Positions 1-27,900 of a stretch of DNA of 64,000 nt are shown one piece after another. The stretch's first letter is position 1, and every line of letters begins with the position of its first letter. This stretch comes from Allolobophora icterica (taxonomy: Eukaryota > Annelida > Clitellata > Crassiclitellata > Lumbricidae), in NCBI GenBank assembly GCA_963556255.1, contig OY744610.1, positions 67,654,457 to 67,718,456 of the forward strand. Reading direction: 5' to 3'. Position numbers and translations under genes: made by a program. The notes beneath the pieces are model-generated. The model was not told the DNA's origin. It made no database searches and saw only the letters and a list, made by a program, of their open reading frames with translations.

Positions 1-235
1 CTAAAGACCATTCCTCCAAGAACCATTTTTTAAAGACCTATCCTCTAATGACCATTCCTTTAAGGACATTTACTGTAATGACCATTCCTATAATGACTAT
101 TCCTTCAAGGAGATTTCCTCTAATCTGATCGCTAACTCTAATGACTCATTCCTCTAATGACCATTTACGATCACTGCTCTCAAAACCATTCCTCCGAGAA
201 GCACTCCTTGAAGGTTCACTTTTCCGAGGACTGTT
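1..235. repeat. degenerate minisatellite, TAATGACCATTCCT-like
   Basis: Diverged direct copies of a roughly 15-19 bp unit related to TAATGACCATTCCTC run from the window edge to about 235. The array may continue outside the window. Confidence 0.6.
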
Positions 236-824
236 GTGGAAAGAGGTACCTTACTCCTTTGCCACCTACTGCAGGTTAATGTAAACCTTTTTAGAATACT
301 GACAACATGCATTGGCTGCATATAAATGTGCACCTGAAACCCAATGACCGACACTACCACAATGGAAAAACTAGTTACTGAATTGCAGAAGAGAAACAGT
401 TGCAGTAGGCCTACATGTGTATCGTAATAAGTAAGAATTATTTTCAGTTGTCAAGTTTGACATTTTAAGCCAATGTACATAGACTTGACGACTGAATTAC
501 AAGGCACTGAAAAACTGAATTATTCGATTTCTGACTACCTGAGTAGGCCTATATTTAAAAAATACCGAAAAGTGAGACTTGAGCAAATAATCATGTTTTA
601 ACTTAGGAAACAGATTTTGAGGATACACTGGAAAAATCAATTTCAGAGGATTAGCTTGGCACCCCTTCGAAGCTCGAAATACGATAAGCTTACTTCTAGC
701 GATCAGATTAACTTATGCTTACAAAACGAACATTGCACAGAACCTGTTCCGTATCACACCTTCGCAACGAAACCGCACCAATCGTAAACTTATATTAGAG
801 CTACAAAAAAGAAACATAGTTGAC
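236..824. other. 3' flank/3' UTR side of the receptor gene
   Basis: AT-rich sequence with no coding signal that I recognise. It lies just beyond the stop codon of the minus-strand receptor gene, so part of it should be 3' UTR. I did not find a convincing AATAAA in the gene's orientation. Two TAGGCCTA octamers occur, near 408 and 546. Confidence 0.4.
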
Positions 825-17151
<16,327 letters not shown>

Positions 17152-17298
17152 CTCAACGTTTTTTGCTATAGATTCGAGTTTTCCTTTACGAAGCGTTTCA
17201 GCGTTTGAGTCAGGTGCAGTCACCGATAGTTTGCGAATATTCGCCGTCAGTTGGTATACATAGGACTTACAGAATGCGTAGCTCTGTTCTCTGGAAAG

Positions 17299-17586
17299 TC
17301 ACTCGACCGTGGCGACAAAAGAAGTTCTGCAATGACGCTGTTCCGGTCTCATGAATGGTCGCCTCGGATACCCTTCCACCCCGTAGCTGCTGCTGCCACC
17401 TCTGCCACCCGCACGCTCGTTGGTCACGCTAGCGGCGTTCTTAAGAAGTGACTGGAGAAAGCACTTGAGAGATTTTTTGACCCGCGCTGCAGACGTGACC
17501 GGTGTGCAGCCATGCGTGAAATCAGGAGGTCGGTGAGGATGGGAGTAGGTGAGGAGGCCGAGAGACATCGAGCGACAGGTATACAT
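17299..17586 (-). other. unassigned open segment upstream of the receptor gene
   Basis: A minus-strand open frame of 95 codons in a locally GC-richer stretch, with Gly/Ser/Arg-rich sequence and no domain that I recognise. It could be 5' UTR or promoter of the receptor gene, or an exon of something else. There is no clear initiation context. Confidence 0.2.
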
Positions 17587-17907
17587 ACCGATAGAGACGG
17601 AGAGAGACAGAATGCAGAGAGGGACAGAGATATATTAAGACAGTGAAAGACGGTAAGATAAATACAGATAGAGAGACAAGAGACGCAAAGAGATACAGAG
17701 ACTGAGACAGAGTCAAACGAACAGATACAAGGAGGGAGAAAGACAGAGAGACACAGATGAACACAGTGTGCACTTCTGAACTTTGAAAAGACGGCCTTAT
17801 CAAATTACAACAATTGTGTTGTATTTTATTGTATTGTATAGAGACAGAGTTAGTCACAGACGTGTAAAGGGATCGAGACGGTCAATCACGGCGAACATAG
17901 ACACACT

Positions 17908-17957
<50 letters not shown>

Positions 17958-17960
17958 AGA
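17580..17960. repeat. purine-rich repeats and (CAGA)n
   Basis: Degenerate GAGACAGA-type sequence, ending in a clean (CAGA)n run at about 17907-17953. Confidence 0.8.
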
Positions 17961-18109
17961 TTCTAAACAAGAGGACAAAGCGATAGAAAAACTAAGTCAC
18001 TAGAACCAGCTGGCTGTCCATAAAACTTCCTCTGGAACCCACATGGCCCCTGTATTGGCTCCAGTAGAATAGCTGGCCCCGTATTGGTCCCACGTGGGTC
18101 TAATATACA

Positions 18110-18870
18110 TCAAACTGTGAACCCATAAGTCCTGCAGTTAAATCTCTGTATTGTCTTCCTGTTCAGTGAGCATTTCTTTCTAATTCGGCCCATGGTTTAT
18201 AAAACTTTCAATTCTGGCCAGCCACAGTACTTAAAATCAGTTCTTATTTCCAGACTTATCATTATTCAACGAGGTCATCTGATTATCTTTCTCCGGTCAT
18301 ACCTAAATCAAGAACTGTTCTTGGTGAACGAGCTTTTTCGATTGCTGTCCAGACTTACTTGTGTTCTGCTCGGTCGCTTGTGTCATTTCGTTCTCAGCTT
18401 AAAACTTATCTCTTTCAAATTGCTTATCCACCATAGGATACCTCTCTGTCTTACAGGCTGATCTTCTGGATATTGACCTGATTACGGATTGGTTTTTGGT
18501 GCAGAGGCTCGGTCATGCATAGGCACGCTAGGGTCCCAAAATCTCAGAGACCACAAACTATTGAAAATATTTTCTCAATTATAAAAAATAACATTTTGAA
18601 TTTTTTTAATTATTTTAAAAATAACGTATTTTCTATTTTTTTACAGTTTATCATTCACAAAAAATATGTTACTGTAATTTATAATTGTTTTGCTCATCGG
18701 GGCTAATAAATCATTTTGGTGCAATATGGCAAAGTAACATCAAACTTAGCAACTCTGCCACAGCGGCCGTCTGCTGCAAAAATGTTTGCGCTTATGGCCC
18801 CGTTTTCTATTTGGTGTGCCATCGGTTGATGCCTTCGGCGTTTTAGACACCGGTATGGCATCATTTCCTA
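18110..18870 (+). pseudogene. LINE ORF2 C-terminal fragment and 3' UTR, interrupted
   Basis: With frame corrections, the stretch to about 18460 reads the C-terminal pattern of CR1-like LINEs (RTVLGERAFSIAVQTY then SFRSQLKTYLFQIAYP). The shared 3' tail GATATTGACCTGATTACGG follows. The tail is split by a 308-bp insertion (18502-18809) and resumes with GCCATCGGTTGATGCC. Stops and shifts make it dead. Confidence 0.7.
18502..18809. mobile_element. 308-bp AT-rich insertion of unknown class
   Basis: It interrupts the LINE 3' tail whose intact form is seen at 16.9 kb. TTTGGTG flanks it on both sides (18495-18501 and 18810-18816), a 7-bp duplication, or 8 bp with one mismatch. The left end CAGAGGC looks hAT-like, but the right end does not mirror it. 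Confidence 0.6.
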
Positions 18871-18954
18871 ATTAAAATTACAACAAGGGTCCCGTGTGGA
18901 CGTTCCGGCTGGGGAGGCAGGAATTGAGTCAAGATTCTTGTAAGACTAACATAC

Positions 18955-19190
18955 CTCTTTGTCTGAATCTTTCTGTCACGCTCCAGTGAATCAGAAAAGC
19001 TTCGGTGACTGATTTCTTCAAACCGCAAAATCTCCGGCGTCGGTCGAACTTCGACACAGAAACCCACACGCATGAGTTGCGTCAAAGTTATTTCCGATTG
19101 AGTGGACAGCCACGCTTGAGTGACCGTCACGCTTCGGTGAATCAGAGTGGATCGATCGTGTTTTTGTGTTGGACGGTAATGGAACATTAG
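18955..19190 (-). other. possible 5' non-coding exon of the receptor gene
   Basis: On the minus strand an open stretch ends at AAAGAG|GTATGT, a fair splice donor, upstream of exon 1. Short repeats GTGAATCAGA and CACGCT recur within it. This is speculative; a transcript would decide it. Confidence 0.2.
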
Positions 19191-19199
19191 GAGACGCAT

Positions 19200-20032
<833 letters not shown>

Positions 20033-20104
20033 TATGTATGTGTGTATGCATGTATGTGTCTATACATGTATGTGTATATATGTGTATGTATTTATCAGGA
20101 CACT

Positions 20105-20330
20105 TCATATAGCGCATTTGGGGTATCTCACTAACATGCTGGACACCATCTTGTCTATACGAGCGCTACGTCATGTCAGAGGGGTTGTCCAGCGAAATCC
20201 AGTGAACAACCGAATCTGGTTGGCAGAAGATCAGGAGAGAAGAGTGAGGGAGAGATTTGGAGGTGGAAGGGTGGAGGGATCTGGGTAAGGATTTCTCTCC
20301 CTTAGTCTGATAATCACTTCCGTCTGATCA
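20105..20330 (+). repeat. dispersed repeat (ATAGCGCATTT...CAGAAGATCAGG family)
   Basis: It starts TATAGCGCATTTGGGG and includes GCTACGTCATGTCAGAGGGGT and GGCAGAAGATCAGG, ending TCTCCCTTAGTCTG. Parts recur at 37250-37380, 42983-43100 and 49545-49690. Confidence 0.6.
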
Positions 20331-21660
20331 AAGTATACTGTATACGGTGAAACTGTAACGAAAACCTATCGACGTCAACGGCCTTTGATGCAATAAGATA
20401 TCGCTACACAGTGGTAACTAGATCAATCATTTTAAAAATCTCTTTAGACACCTTTAAATCCTGTCTTTCCGAAGCTATATATTCCTTTGTTCTCCAAATG
20501 TATGTAAGTGCAAACCTATTGCAACAGATCATAAATGTCATATCATAATAACATGAGTAACAAAAAAATCATCAAACTGTATTAAAAATTAAAAGGAGGT
20601 CCTAATAGATTAAGAATCTCAGGTGAAATTACAGGCCTCTTTCATTATCAAATCTGTTACAACTATAACGACTCACTTGTATATATAAATATGTAGATAG
20701 GCCTATAGAACATTACTTACGTCTTACAAATGATGAAAAAGATTGTTTAATTGCATTAATTGTCACCCTACCACGACACATTTATTCCAATAAAAATCTC
20801 ACGTCACTCTCAGTTTTCTTAATTCATTGCTGTGCCCAATACCTCATGTAAATAGATTTACTCTTTTGTGAATAGTCATTTATTAAACTGTTTCCATGAT
20901 AAAGAACTATCGTTTTCACTGTTAGTATATATTTCTATAACATTCTTTGATTGTACTGAACAATAAATTCTTTCATAATCAAAAGTGGAATAAGGATGTC
21001 ATATCATAATTACATTTGTTGCAAAATTGTAATTGATGCATTTTAAAAATTTCAATAACAGGATTAAGAATTTTCAGATAATAAAGATTTTTCATCAAGA
21101 ATTTTTTACAATTAAAATTTCTTGCTTATAACAATTGCTGTAAAATGTTCTTGACTCTGCGTTAAATATCATCGGATGATACATAATTCGTGTATCACGT
21201 TGTTAACTGCAATTTTGATGTCGTTAAACGACAAATATTATAGACATTGTAAAATTCTTTTTGACACCTTTAAAATGGGTTTTTAGACGCTATAAATTTT
21301 TGGTCTTCGCTATAATTATTATGTACATCTCTTATTTCTCTGAACAGTGTTTATGTCGTAAGATGAAGTAAAATTTTGGAATTATAACAAATGTGTATAA
21401 ATAACTCAGCTACTGGTAGTGCCAGTTCCAAGCAGTGACGTTGACCAATGGGGTTTGGGAGAGCGATAACCCACGGTTGGTAGAAAAGGGGGTTTAACCA
21501 TGCCTGATGCTGATGTATAATTATTATAATTACTTTAGAGTGCTGAGTGATTTCTGATCCTCTTATATATATAAGTCAGCCAGACTTGGGGTTTGTTCTC
21601 CCATTCCAGATGGGGGTGTTAGACGCCACTGATCCCAAGTCTGGAAAAAGGATGAGGGCG
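20217..21660 (+). repeat. 1.4-kb duplicated segment, copy A
   Basis: It matches about 37253-38870 in order: GGCAGAAGATCAGG, the TTTAGACACCTTTAAATCCTG module, an AT-rich body including ATCATCAAACTGTAT and AAAAGGAGGTCCTAATAG, and a MITE with CAGTGRCGTCTACC ends. A third, more diverged copy of the AT-rich body lies at 42010-42600. Confidence 0.75.
21433..21631. mobile_element. CAGTGACGT MITE amplified with its host unit, copy 1
   Basis: Ends CAGTGACGT... and ...TTAGACGCCACTG are inverted. They are flanked by TTCCAAG and ATCCCAAG, a degraded 8-bp duplication within the host motif GTGCCAGTCCCAAG. Copies at 38635, 47193 and 51189 sit at the same host position or close to it. Confidence 0.7.
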
Positions 21661-21667
21661 ATGAGGG

Positions 21668-23253
21668 TAGAGCCCTGCGCCGGCCGCGCCGCGCCGCCGC
21701 CGCCGACATTTCGTGGGCACCGCCGCCGCCGATTTTTGTTTGTCGGCGCGCCGCCGCCGCCGACAATCTGTCGGCGCGCCGCCGATGCCAGTTTGATATG
21801 CTTAATTGTTATTGTTGGATTTTTCAGTTTTGCATGATATTGCAAAGATAAGCAAACTATTCTCAGAAATGGCACTTTGATTGGTAGCAACTCGTGTGTT
21901 AATGAAGAATATAAAGAGTGAACATGGCTGATTACAATGTTTGTGGTCTTTATCTTGACACCAAGAATGCATTGTCTTCCTGACTAAATTCGTTTTCCTT
22001 CTACGTTAATGACATTGTCTTTGTGTCATGATACACACAGTCATTGAAAGCGATATCTTGTTACAAGTAACCAACTAACCATTGTTTTGATACACCTGTT
22101 CCTGTTGCCATTTCTTTAATACCTTGACAACAACAATAGCAATATGCAATGCATGTCTTTGTATGTGTACTACAGTACTACAGTATTCCCTCATTCGTTA
22201 CCTTCATGTTGAATAGCTTCTCTATCTTATTGATTGTTATCTTTGATGTATGTGGTCTTATTACAACGGTGTAAATTTTTGGCTTAATGTTGTAAGATTA
22301 GAGGAGTTATGCCATTTAACTAATAATCCTGCAGAAGGGAAGGCATAATTGATTAATACATTTGGCTGGAATCTATTCAGGTAAACAGTATCAGCTGAGA
22401 CAGGTTTGACTTAGTACGTATAGTATCGAGAATGGTCTTTTTCAGTTTAGTCTGATACAGACAATGGTCTATATATGGAGACCTTAAATGGCATGGCACA
22501 GTTCAAACGGGCAGCAAACCATCTGGAAAATTCATTGAAAAATTAACAGGAGTGAGGCCACTCGGCCAGTGTATTACCATAGCAAAACGTATAATATATT
22601 TACATGTACATTTCACTTCATGGCTTCAGCAGCCTCTCTTACTGGGAGGATGCTGTTATCCAGCATCTGCCATGTGACTTGGTGTGTAGGCCTACACTGT
22701 ATCAGTGCATATGCATGTGTATTCATGCAATATGCAAATGCATGTTTCTTCATCTGATCACAATTTGCCAATACCTATACAGATGTGCAGTGTAATTAAG
22801 GATGTTCATATTTGTAAGGCAAAAATTAATGTCTGAAGGTGTCTTCTCTTTCAGTCCATTTATATGTAGTTGAGCTTCAGTGTGATGGAGTGGCTTTAGA
22901 GAACTTGGCCCATTGACTGGTCACGGGACCAACGGCTGTTCAACTCTCATAGTGACTCACATGGGCGTCCGGAGGAGGGGAATGGGGATTTGCCCCATGG
23001 TTTTGTGAATAGATTTTCCATGCATTTTCCACGTCATTTTGCCCCCTGGAAAAATTTTCAACCTTTGAAAAATGTTGCCCCCCCTCCGGAAAATGGTGAT
23101 TCCTGTTTCTGACTAGGGCACGCCGCGCCGCGCCGACGCCGACATTTTGTGGGCGCCGCCGCCGCCGATTTCTGTACATCGGCGCGCCGCCGCCGCCGAC
23201 CAAAAATGACCGGCGCGCCGCCGCCGACACTATGACGTCGGCGCAGGGCTCTA
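21668..23253. mobile_element. 1586-bp non-autonomous hAT-like element with GCC-rich ends
   Basis: It starts TAGAGCCCTGCGCC and ends GGCGCAGGGCTCTA, a perfect 14-bp inverted repeat. Perfect 8-bp duplications GATGAGGG flank it (21660-21667, 23254-23261). Both subterminal regions carry about 130 bp of CGCCGCCGCCGAC-type sequence, arranged in the same orientation rather than mirrored. The interior is AT-rich with no transposase. Confidence 0.85.
22478..22570 (+). repeat. SINE-like dispersed repeat, copy 2
   Basis: GACCTTAAATGGCATGGCAC, TTCAAACGGGCAGC and TTCATTGAAAAATTAA match copies at 10187 and 58892. It lies inside the 1586-bp hAT-like element. Confidence 0.6.
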
Positions 23254-23261
23254 GATGAGGG

Positions 23262-24183
23262 TGGTCCTGGCAACCCAAGATGTCTTTAAACACTGAACTA
23301 TGATTAAACTCTACGGATCTACTTAAACACCTCTGAATCGGATCAGTAAGAAACTATAAATTTCTCAATTTCGTTGCATTGCTAGATCAATCTCACGGAA
23401 AACACTACTGGAACTACTGAAGCATCAATGGCTTTTAATACTATCGTAGAGAGGTTGCAACCCTTTGTTCAGATCAAAGTACCCTTATCAGAAGCCATCC
23501 AGTCAACGGCACCTGACCTCAATTTCATTGATTTTTCGTCCAGTTCTTTATTTGAATAACGAGCAGCGTTCCTTGTATTCAACCGCAATGTTGCGACTAT
23601 TTCTACACTATTTTAAGTTTTAAATAAATAGTTGTGGGCCTACGTCAGTAGCCATAGTGACAATCAATATTTCTGAACAGTTTCTGACAGAAGAAGCTGC
23701 AGACATATTTTCCAGCCGCTCAGTGGCGGCCTTGGCATTTTTGTCGGACCTATGCAAACAGATTTGTCGGGGCATGACCACCACGAATCATAATCAACAC
23801 CTACTGCAGCTCAGCCTAGTACCTTCATAGACCGTGCCTCTTGATTGATCTGAGTCTGCCAATTGATTTCTCACTGGAATGCCAAATCAAATTATCATTA
23901 ATAATAATAAAAATTATTATAGAAAGGCGTCATCAAATTTTGTGCCCCTCCCATATTTGGCGACCGTATGTGGTCGCATAGATCGCACACTGCCTAAAGC
24001 TGGTACTACAGCCGCATCACCCGTGTCGAAGGTTCACCCAGTCTTGAAAACAACTTTGTGGCATTGTATGGTAAACGGCGAGATTGGCGGAGGAACGGAA
24101 TAAGCACATTATTATGCAGATTTACACATTGGTGCAACAGAGCATTGAATCGTTATTCCCATTCGTCGTAACCAACGTTTAGG
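23262..24183 (+). repeat. repeat mosaic, left part before the second LTR element
   Basis: It begins with the F-arm remnant GGTCCTGGCAACCCAAGATGTC and the module CACCTCTGAATCG. It continues with the unit body (CATTTCTACACTATTTTAAG, GGGCCTACGTCAGTAG, AACGGCGAGATTGG). It breaks at GTAACCAACGTTTA, where the LTR element inserted; the unit resumes at 32267 with AACGACATCTTGTGGATGCC. Confidence 0.7.
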
Positions 24184-24262
24184 TGTGACGAACGTCAATT
24201 TATATAATGTCTGTTTGAAAGAATGGTTAGCGCAACATAAATGTGGCCACGCACACCGAGTA

Positions 24263-24414
24263 ATTTGCATATTATCGCATCTCATTAATTCTATTAATAG
24301 AGCACCAATCCTGAACTAGCGCGGTAGATTTCTGTGTGCGCCTGACAGAATGGAGGTTTCTCATTGGTCAGAAATGCCCGGGAATATTTGGCGCCAAGTG
24401 GACTGTCTATAAAA
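24263..24414 (+). promoter_or_regulatory. LTR promoter: octamer, inverted CCAAT, E2F-like site, TATA
   Basis: ATTTGCAT (24263-24270) is a perfect octamer. ATTGG at 24363-24367 is an inverted CCAAT box. TTTGGCGCCAAG (24387-24398) is a palindromic E2F-type site. TATAAAA is at 24408-24414. The arrangement suggests proliferation- or germline-linked expression, which is inference. Confidence 0.6.
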
Positions 24415-24436
24415 CAGCGAGGCCTGGCATGCTACG

Positions 24437-24547
24437 CGCCTTTTCTGTGTGGATGTCGTCGATGTGAGACGTGCGCCTTTTCTGTGTGGATGTCGTCGAT
24501 GTGAGACGTGCGCCTTTTCTGTGTTGTTTTCGTCGCTGTGGGACGTG
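24437..24547 (+). repeat. three tandem 37-bp units just after the TATA box
   Basis: The units start CGCCTTTTCTGTGT and end GACGTG. The first two are identical and the third differs at several positions. They would lie at the start of the transcript (R region) and are repeated in the 3' LTR. Confidence 0.9.
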
Positions 24548-24948
24548 TTGGTGCAGTGTGATCTTTCGACGGATCGAAGTCGTATGATCGACTGGAAATA
24601 CTTGTGAATCAGTGTTTTCTTCCGGTTAGAGGTTGAGTATCGATTCCAGTTGTTTTAATTGTATTTTTGGTATCGATCGGTAGTTTGTGTCGTCAAATGC
24701 GAGCATGTGTAAAGCGTGATTATTGAATTGTTGAATCAACGATAAGTAAGCTAATTTGTGATTTCTCCGATAAGAGAAACAGAAGTAGATTTCGTATATT
24801 CGCCCCTGTATCAGTTTGACATTTATGACACGAGTGTGTAGTTTAATTCTTTATTATCGGATTTAAGAACATTGACAATCATTAGTAATAATAGACTTTA
24901 ATTCATTTAAATTCCAATAAATATAATTCATTGTGAAGCTTAATTAAA

Positions 24949-27900
24949 ATGATGACAGCTAATTCAGCTGCCATTTCAACAGGCGAAGTTGTTGAATTGT
25001 GTGAAATAATGAGGGAATTTATCTTGCGCCAGGAGAAGTTGGAAAGTGTCGTGTCACAACTAGCGCGGGAAGTTGGCAGTTTGCGCGGGAACTTTCCCGC
25101 CGAAAATACTGTTGTAAAGGCAGAAGGACCTTTAACACACGCAGACATATGTCAGGAAATATCCTTGGTACCAGAAAGTTATATAGTGCTCGACACAAGT
25201 GGTGTTGAGGTAAGAAATAAGCCCCACATGGTCCCGGGTTCAAATCCCGCACGTTTTGGCCAGTCAGTCGATGCCTTGCAACAGGGCGCGCGCTCGCTAG
25301 AGGGCGATGAGAACGCTACACGTGGTACCAGAATCGGAGTGTTAATGGCTGAATTGGAAAAACGGGCGGAAGTAGAACCGGAAGTAGGTTTAGATAGAAG
25401 ATTTACTCGACCTATAGACATAATGGACTTGGGCGAGTCTGAATTAGAAGTGAGTGATTTTGGTCAACAGGACCATGAAATAGATGAAATGAGTGAAGTT
25501 AGTGATCAGGAAATTACATTTAAACATCCTTGGAAAAAGAATGTGTTTGAACAACAGGAGATGTTTATTGATAAATGTTATGAAACACAGACTAATATTA
25601 AGTGTCTAGTTTCAGATACTGGTCGACAGATGAGACAACCGCAGACTACACAGCAGATGAGCGATAGTGTTCGTCATCCGACTCGCGCTTGGTACGCTGC
25701 CCTCGACGAAAGTGCACGTCCCAGTCTCACGAGTTCTGCGTCGCTGTCTTCGGTTCCTTTCACCTACGGAAAACAAAGCGCTGGTATACCAACACATTCA
25801 AGTGCAACGCCTTTCAATCAACCTTCGATCTGGGCGGTGACCGGTTCATCTCATGAAAATCGTCCGGTTGCAATCAGTCGTGGGCACCTGAGTTCCAGTT
25901 ACCTACCAACGGTGATGTCGATTCCGACTTCGTTTGGAGCAACGACAACAACGGAAACGTGGAGCCGTGAAATCTACAGAAAGCCATGCCAAGAAATTCC
26001 AGTGCAAGTCGGGAAGGTAAGGACTGAAGGACGTCCTTCGCTCTTGCCAACGACTACAGAACTCGCCACGTTGAACCCAGCGGCGAAGGTCACAACGTCC
26101 GTCGCCACTCAAACGGTGATGGCTGATGAAGGTCAACCTGGGTCGACAGTAGAACCACAACCGGGTCCGAATATGAAGTCAACAGAAGAGAAAGGACAGT
26201 TGGAGAAGATGCCGGACAACCAAACCATGCTGTCTACACTGCGTCCCAATAGACAATGGATTAAGATTGGTACGTACAATGGTAAAACGGCAGTCCAAGC
26301 TTTTGTCCGAAAATTTGAGGTGTGCGCAAAACACAACGGATGGACGGAAGAAGAAAAACTTCATCAGCTGATGTGTGCGTTAGTGGAACCGGCCAATCAA
26401 CTGCTTTGGGAGTTCGACTCAGCCAATGTGATGACGTCAGATGACCTGATTCAGAAACTAAAGTCGAGGTACGGTGGGACAGATCAAACCACATTGTACC
26501 AAACGCAATTAAACACCAGACGACAGAGAGAAGGTGAGGAACTTGGTTCATTAGTGCAAGATATTAGACGATTAATGATCCTTGCTTTTCCTGGACCGAC
26601 AACGAGCCACAGTGAAGCCATAGCTATTCGAGCGTTTATTGACGCTCTCCGAGACAAAGAACTGGCAATGAAAGTTCGTGAGCGTGAAGCGGAAACGTTG
26701 GACAAAGCATACAACCTAGCCATGAGGTTCGAGGGTTATCAGAAAGCCGAACGACGAGATTCTGATCAATCCGATCGTCGACCTATGCGAGCTAAGATGG
26801 TGCGAGAAGATGATGGACATTTGGAGAAAACGCTACAACTCATCCGAGACGAGCTGGAATCGCAGCGACGACAGATGGCGAGTCTGGAGAAACGTTTGGA
26901 CGGACGAGAGCACTGGGAGTCGAAGCCGAAGGAACTACCAGTGGCAACCGCCTCCACAACCAGACGTCAATGGGAAAGAACTCGTGGTCGACCAGAAACC
27001 GCTGAGGAAAGTCAACCGCCAAATCAAGTGAGAAGAAAGTCTCCTAGAACCTGTTTCGGTTGTGGCCAGTCCGACCATCTGGTGAGAGACTGTCCTGGTC
27101 CGGTTTCGACACAACTTGGTCCAGTTTCCAGTGAGGAACCGCCAGTAGCTGTCCGCTCGAACCATGTACAAGGTAGCAGCAACGCTTACCTGTCGGTGAA
27201 AGTCAATGGAAAAACGACGTTTGCCTTGATTGACACAGGATGCGAACTGTCGTTAGTTCCGAGCTCCCTGGTGAAGAAAACAGATGTTAAACGTTCCAGA
27301 CAACTGTTGCAAGCTGCAAATGGAACTGAGATCCGGGTTATTGGTGAAACGAAGCTAACCGTGGAAATCGATGGACTTCAATTCGATGCACACTGCTTGG
27401 TGACAGAACAGATTTCAGAACTGATCCTGGGTCTGGCCTGGCTTGAAAGTCAGCAAGTCCAGTGGAACTTTGGTAAGAGGACAATTACGATAAAAGGTCA
27501 TGAAGTCGGCATTCACTGTCGATCAGCACCTTCAATGTGTCGCAAAGTGGCGTTGGCACATGACGTGCAAGTGCCAGCGTTAAGCGAAATGAACGTTGAA
27601 GCATACGCCATCCTAGCGAAATTGGGTGATGTCTGTGGAAGAAGTTGGGCGACTCAACCTCAACTGCTCGACTCAGGAGTACTGGTGGCTGGGACTCTGT
27701 TGCCAGAACGAGCTATCGACTTACCTCTGAGAATTTTGAATCCGACAACTAGTGCAGTAAGATTAAAGAAAGGACTTCAATGTGCAACCGAAATCGTCAC
27801 TGTCTACGGCGAAACTTCAAGCGATGGCCAGGTGTCCAGCTGCGGCCAAGTTATAGAGAATCGCTCGGAGCCTTCTAACGAAGAAGTCGAAAAAGTGTTG

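Larger units (their letters stand above)
24184..25320 (+). repeat. 5' LTR (1137 bp) of the gypsy element
   Basis: TGTGACGAACG...GAACGCTACA. It holds octamer, E2F-like and TATA motifs, a 37-bp triplicate, AATAAA at 24916-24921 and the first 124 codons of gag from 24949. Confidence 0.95.
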
